Of a stretch of DNA of 64,000 bases, positions 59,203-64,000 are shown in pieces. The DNA is from Cotesia glomerata. Lineage: Eukaryota > Arthropoda > Insecta > Hymenoptera > Braconidae. The notes beneath the pieces are model-generated. The model worked only from the letters and a program-made list of their open reading frames with translations. It had not been told where the DNA came from and did not search any database. The DNA lies in assembly GCF_020080835.1 (NCBI RefSeq), contig NC_058162.1, positions 26,436,758-26,500,757 of the forward strand, given 5' to 3'. A program made the position numbers and the translations under genes. Within the stretch, counting starts at the first letter, position 1. Every line of letters begins with the position of its first letter.

Positions 59203-59348
59203 TAAATTGCTTCATTTTTTTTATTAAAGTGATTGGGGATAAGCTTAGTTAAAGTGGGGAGGTGTAACATTTCATAAAGAATTTTTTAATTTCGATTTGA
59301 CCCAAAATTTTATACTGAGAGAATTTGTAGAGTTTTTAATCTTTATTT
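59203..59348 (+). repeat. Direct repeat R6, second copy
   Basis: Direct copy of 58893-59020 with a short insertion before the TGAGAGAATTTGTAGAG end. Confidence 0.7.
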
Positions 59349-59394
59349 TGTTCCAATTTTCCTATAAAATAAATCTATGTAGAAAATCAGCTTA

Positions 59395-59913
59395 GATTCT
59401 CACATGGATTTCCACATGGTGTTTTCGGATGGATTCCCACACGCTTTCCGATGAGATTTTCATGTAATTTCCTGAAGGAATCTACCAAAAAAAATTAGTA
59501 TAATTACATATAGTTTTATACAAATATATATATAGTTATTTATACTGTGATAGGCTAGAAAATAAAAAAAACTGGGTACATCGAGGGATCGAACCGCGAA
59601 CTTTGTGCTGGTCAGTCTTCCAAGCCACCCAGTTGTCCAAGATCTTTAATTGATATTATATTCTTAAATGACACCCAAGTATACCCTATCAAAAAACGTC
59701 CATGTAGGTTTTTACGGGGATCCATAGGAATCCACATGAGAAAGTATGGATTCATATAGGAGATATGGAATCCATATGATTCAATGTAGGAATGTATGGA
59801 TTTATAGGAATCCATATAGGAAACTGGAATCCATATTTCCACAGTTTCCTATGTATATTTTCCATGAGAATATCCATGTACCCTTGCCATGTGGATTTTC
59901 ATATAGAAAACCA
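59395..59913. repeat. Degenerate GGAATCCATATAGG repeats
   Basis: Short units such as GGATTTCCACATGG, GGAATCCATATGATTC and GGATTTATAGGAATCC recur between about 59395-59470 and 59700-59905 in both orientations. They surround a tRNA-like sequence. The repeat motif resumes after the CACGCA element at about 60620, so that element was inserted into it. Confidence 0.5.
59574..59640 (-). pseudogene. tRNA-like (SINE-head-like) sequence
   Basis: On the minus strand GCGGTTCGATCCCTCG includes an intact B box, with GGTGGCTTGGAAGACTG about 35 bases upstream in the place of the A box/D arm. The 3' side reads GATGTACC, with no matching 5' acceptor strand. Confidence 0.45.
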
Positions 59914-60592
59914 CACGCATAAAACAATTTTGTTGAAATAACAAAAGACGGGATAACTGAAAAATATGTTGTGGTAACAAATGAGTGTAGTTGGAGCAAA
60001 AAATCCATTAAGTGCATTAACAAAATATTTCAAGTTGTACTAACAAACCAGTTTGTTAAATCACAAAATCAATTTGTTGCTCCTAACAAAACCATTTTGT
60101 TGCTATCATAAAATGACTTTGTTGTTGCTGTTACAAAGTGATTTTGTTGCAATAACAAAACTAATTTACTGCCAAAACATTTTCCAAATCAGCTATGTAG
60201 CTGATTATAGCGTATTTTTAGATGTATTCTTATAAAATTTACTGTAACAAATTTATTTGTTATTGCAACAAATTCTCATTGTTATTATTACAAATTCTCT
60301 CTATTACTTCAACAAATTGTCTTTGTTACTCCAACAAATCCTCTTTGTTATTTTAATAGAATAATTTTGCTATTTCAACAAAAAAAATTGTTATACCAAC
60401 TAAAGTTTTTTGTCGAATCAACTTAAAGATTTTGCTGTAGTAACAAAACTTTTTTGTTGTTATAACATATAAATAACTTGTTATAACCTAAATTTTGTTA
60501 TTTTAACACATAATTTGTTATCCCTATGTTAATAAATTCATTTGTTATCATAACATATCTTAGGTTATCTTAACAAAATTTTTTTCTGCGTG
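59914..60592 (-). mobile_element. CACGCA-TIR element, copy 2 (uninterrupted)
   Basis: Ends CACGCATAAAACAATTTTG and AAATTTTTTTCTGCGTG. Filled with TTTGTTA/TAACAAA motifs in both orientations. It aligns in reverse to 46669-48024 and supplies the empty site AACAACAAAAAAGTTTTG for the hairpin cluster there. No coding capacity; a 60-codon frame inside is incidental. Confidence 0.75.
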
Positions 60593-61832
60593 CATGTACC
60601 CAGTTTCCCGTTTAGATTTATAAATCCATATATTCTGGATTTTTACAGATTCTCATACAAGTCTAAATGAAATTTTTCAATAAACAAAATAAACTTCTAA
60701 ATCAATCGTTATTTCCTGCCATTTAATTTGTATCTAACCAAAAACTAATACTGCAGAAATAGCAACGGAAATTTGATAAAATTTACAATTCACTAAATAT
60801 TTATAAACATACAGACGTAATATCGGAATATAGGATGGAACACGTCGATAGCACGTGGATAGGCAAGTTGGTATATTTGGAATGTTAAATCTCAACTCTG
60901 AGTAAAATCCGGACGGTGAATAAGCTCGAACTCAAAGTTTTAATCACTATCGACTCAGTCCCGTTGACTACTCCACTCTGAGGAACAAGAGTAAGAGCAC
61001 CAGAAAGAGAAAGAGAGCTTCTCTACGTCTCGTTTTCTCATTTCCCGGTTCGCTCTTTCTAGTCCACCCAACCAAACTCCCCAAACTCCCCCTAGCTCAC
61101 CAGAGCTCGTACCTGTCTCGTTGGTACATATGGCCCGGCCTCGCTAACTCTTGTTTGTTATTATTAAGACGTAAACTTTGGTTAATATCAAACGGACTTC
61201 ATCTCACTTTGAATTAAACGACAAATGAATACCCTGATTTACATTTAGAGCTCTGTGATACCTTTTACTCATTAACTTAAAATCGGTTTATTTTTTTAGT
61301 TAATAATTAGTAATCTGTAATTTTTTAAGTATTTATAAAAAATGTAGATTGGGTGGCAGATTCATGATTAAATATACTTTTTATGTCAATATAAGTGACC
61401 TAGTTTGTTTGTATTCGAAACAAAGCAAATAGAAAATGGTATCGTGGCAAAACTGGAAATCGCACAATCTACAACTAAAACACAAATATTGTATTCACAC
61501 TTCTAATTTTTTTTTCATAAATACAATTCGTTTAAAAATCGTGTCTAGATATGCAATCAAGATTATTATCTAAAATTAATAATTAATAAATTTCGCAGTA
61601 AAAATATAACAAAAGTACCGAAAAGTACGCTGATAGAAGAGTTTGGTTATATTTAATAAGCTTTATTAACTATTAATAAATGATTTTTAAACATCATAAA
61701 ATTTAATAAATATTTATTAACAGTTAATAAATTACTTATTAAATGTTAATAAATATTTATTAATGTTTGATAAATATTTTTTAACTATTAACAAATATTT
61801 ATTTAAAATAAAAAACAATAATAGTAATTTTT
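60593..61832. other. Unassigned; MITE-like end near 61628
   Basis: GC-richer at about 60950-61150 without a recognisable exon. CGCTGATAGAAGAGTTTGG at 61628 resembles the CACTGATAGAAGG end, followed by TTAATAAATATT-rich sequence, so 61628-61832 is probably a decayed relative. Confidence 0.35.
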
Positions 61833-61985
61833 AACTTCCCGCTAAGAAAATCAAAGATTTTCAAAAATCGGGAAGTTATTGTTTTCACCCCGTTTTGCAA
61901 AAATCGAGTTTTCATCAGATCTCGACGTTTGAAGGTCACAGGAAGCTTCCCTGACTATCCCCGCGAGGTTGTCACGGTGTCTGTA

Positions 61986-62035
<50 letters not shown>

Positions 62036-62725
62036 TATGTGAACCGCTTATAACTTTTGAACGGCTTGACCGATTTCATCGCGGTTGGTGCCATTTAAAA
62101 GGGCTTGACTAAACTTAGATTTTGAAAACTATTTGGACCGATTCAGATCAATAGATTTTGAGAAATCTTCAAAAAACTGAAAAAAAAATTTTTTTCAAAT
62201 GTGGTTTTTTTGGAATAACTTTTAAACGACTTTATGGTTCAATTCCAAAAACTAATCAGCTTTTAACCTCGAAAAACCACGTCGATCGCCACCAGTCCGG
62301 TCAAAATCGGTTGATTCGTTCGAGAGATATCGTGAACGAAAGAAAACCGAAAAAAGTGTTTTTTCGGAATAACTCCGAAATTTCTAGCGCGATCAATTCA
62401 AAATTTAAGATTCTTTGTGAGGCTTGAAAAACTGCATCGAATGCTGCCAACCGCGTGAAAATCGGTTTATTCATTCAAAAGTTATTGCGGTTTAAAAATT
62501 CAAAAAATAGTGTCATCAAATCTCTAACAGACTTTTGAGCTCGAAGAGCTTTAAAGGATAGGAAAGCAATCTCTTTGAGCTCGGAGAGCTCAAAATAACC
62601 CATAAATTGTATTTTTGAGCTCGAAAAGCTCAAAAACGTCATTGGTGCAATTTTAAGCGCCTAAGTATGGAATTAGCGGGAAGTTGCAGGGATGGCCTTC
62701 AGGGTCAACCGTTTTCCTAATTTTT
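61833..62725 (+). mobile_element. AACTTCCCGCTAA repeat, copy 1, with TG tract
   Basis: AACTTCCCGCTAA at 61833 faces TTAGCGGGAAGTT at 62673-62685. Homology with the inverted copy at 63540 continues through GGATGGCCTTCAGGGTC to about 62725. It contains a (TG)n tract, subrepeats of the type ACTTTTGAACGGCTTGACC, and GAGCTC-centred palindromes near 62540-62635. An 89-codon frame (62158-62427) starts at TTG and is not called. Confidence 0.65.
61986..62032 (+). repeat. (TG)n microsatellite
   Basis: Uninterrupted TG dinucleotides inside the AACTTCCCGC repeat, preceded by TGTATGTATG. Confidence 0.93.
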
Positions 62726-63539
62726 TTTGACACTTTCTATAACCCTATAAATGAAATACATGATAATAATTAAATTCACTTAATAAATTAACGTTTTTAA
62801 TATTAAAAAATCTAAAAGATAATTATAAGCTTAATAAAATTTAGGATTTTACAATTAACGTTATTATAATGTAATATAATGAATGCAAATAATTTATACA
62901 GATGATTTTTGTTTATAAACAATCTTCATATCACATGACATTGCAAGCGAAACAAATTCACTTGGTAAAATATTTATTTACTGTTAATAAATATTTGTTA
63001 AGTATTAATAATAAAATATATATTAAAATTCATTGAATTAAACAATTGTCTTCAAATAAATTAAATTATTAATACAGTGATAGAAGGATTTAGTACGGAG
63101 TACTAAACTGATTTAGTAAAAAAATTTTTATTCATTTATTTGGGAAAAACAAATATTTGTACCCATCAATAATATTTGTTACAGTTTAATAAAAGATTTC
63201 TTTATATGAACAAAGCCTTATTACATAAAAATAAATATTTAGTTCCACCAAATAATATTTAGTAACAGGTACTAAATATTTCTTTGGCAAGTATTGTCGG
63301 TAGATGGCTATGCTTTAATTCCAATGTTTATGTGATACATAATCTATTTACTGACTTAGATTATTTTATTCAGCTCGATTTTGGGAGATTTATTAAACCT
63401 TTAAAAATACACATACTCCCAATAAATGTCTTCTATTTATGTCTTTTCTCAGTGGAGTTTAGTTTACATTATTAATTTGTCTATTATTGATATATTAAAA
63501 ACTTGTTTAATTTTAAATTTTATAAATGTCTTAAACAAA
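62726..63539. other. AT-rich spacer between head-to-head repeats
   Basis: ACAGTGATAGAAGGATTTAGT at about 63073 looks like another CACTGATAGAAGG-type end. TTAATAAATATTTGTT-type sequence flanks it. A 63-codon frame at 63284 has no recognisable domain. Confidence 0.4.
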
Positions 63540-64000
63540 AAAATTAGAAAAACGGTAGACCCTGAAGGCCATCCATGCAACTTTCCGCTAATTCCATACC
63601 TAGGTGCATAAAACTGCACTAATGACATTTTTGAGCTCTTTGAGCTCAAAAATACAATTTATGTGTTATTTTGAGCTCTTCGAGCTTAAAAGTCTGATAG
63701 AAGTATCATAGAACAATATTTTTTAAATTTTCTAACCGCACGAACTTTTAAATGAATCAAACGATTTTCACGCGGTTGGCAGTATTTGACAGAATTTTTT
63801 TAGTTTCATAACGAATCTTCAAGTTTGAATTGATAAAACTAGGAAATTCGGAGTAATTCCAAAAAAACACTTTTTTTGGTTTTCTTTCATTCATGATATT
63901 TCTTGAACGAATTGACCAATTTTGACCAGCTTGACGGCGATCGACGTAATTTTTTCATGCTAATAGCTGATTAGTTTTTGAAATCGATCAGTGCAGCCGT
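63540..64000 (-). mobile_element. AACTTCCCGCTAA repeat, copy 2 (inverted, runs off the window)
   Basis: Reverse-complement match to 62160-62725: GACCCTGAAGGCCATCC, then CAACTTTCCGCTAATTCC, then TTTGAGCTCTTTGAGCTC and TTTTCACGCGGTTGGCAG. The element continues beyond the right edge. Confidence 0.7.

Noticed and set aside
62158..62427. 89-codon frame in the TTCCCGCTAA repeat
   Set aside because: Starts at TTG and lies across non-coding subrepeats shared with the inverted copy.
1..64000. LTR retrotransposons, viral insertions or bracovirus-type segments
   Set aside because: No long direct terminal repeats, no reverse transcriptase, integrase or viral-type frames were seen.

Overview
This window looks like gene-free, repeat-dense nuclear DNA from an insect. 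I found no convincing protein-coding gene, rRNA, intact tRNA or CRISPR array. The background is strongly AT-rich and open reading frames are short. Those that open on both strands sit in simple repeats. The overall style suggests a hymenopteran, perhaps a parasitoid wasp: many small non-autonomous DNA transposons, TA-rich fold-back elements, a Helitron-like family, and a TTCCCGCTAA repeat with a TG tract that resembles repeats I associate with parasitoid wasps. The lineage call is inference. The stretch could be intergenic or the inside of a very long intron; no conserved exon is visible to decide.

Layout. 0.2-1.3 kb, 11.3-12.6 kb, 24.1-25.3 kb, 43.0-44.6 kb, 45.6 kb and 52.5-54.1 kb hold six copies of a Helitron-like family. 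Complete ends read A|TCTATATTATT at the 5' side and a GTCAC-ATA-GTGAC hairpin followed by CTAG|T at the 3' side. Its interior is a run of alternating inverted modules centred on (TA)n. 1.9-9.3 kb holds a GGTAAAAG terminal-inverted-repeat (TIR) element, an inverted fragment of it, and tandemly spaced direct repeats. Two ~1 kb copies in opposite orientation lie at 5.7-6.8 and 17.4-18.4 kb. 10.1, 22.5, 29.1 and 29.6 kb carry four copies of a CCCGCGG-containing repeat. 13.7-15.4 kb and 26.1-27.8 kb each contain a TA-flanked TIR element with an embedded tRNA-like sequence. 18.8-20.2 kb is a GC-richer, pyrimidine-rich island. 20.3-21.3 kb is a GATCATGATAGTTATCA minisatellite. 31.3-33.1 kb is a self-complementary ATTGCCATAT satellite with an 820-bp higher-order period and an 80-bp hairpin element inserted in it.

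34.8-41.4 kb has several fold-back elements. They include a TTAA-flanked, piggyBac-type fold-back, and a CACGGAAAAAA-TIR element holding a 15-bp-period array of near-perfect RFX X-box palindromes. 45.6-48.3 kb is a nest of insertions: a Helitron remnant holds a TTAA-flanked element, which holds a CACGCA-TIR element, which holds a cluster of GC-rich hairpins. 49.1-51.2 kb is a three-unit array of a ~633-bp repeat, inverted relative to the two-unit array at 26 kb. 56.4-57.9 kb is one TA-flanked element nested in another. 59.4-64 kb has tRNA-like remnants, a second CACGCA element, and two head-to-head TTCCCGCTAA repeats that run off the window.

The most notable signal is a ~220-bp GC-rich double-hairpin element present four times (43.7, 47.4, 49.7, 55.0 kb). 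In three cases the window itself holds the uninterrupted target. The insertions sit in A-runs and share the junction AA|TAGTATATT...GC|AAAA. The X-box array inside a mobile element is the second candidate of interest. No element here encodes a recognisable transposase, so all would have to be mobilised in trans. Coordinates of element ends were read by eye and can be off by a few bases.
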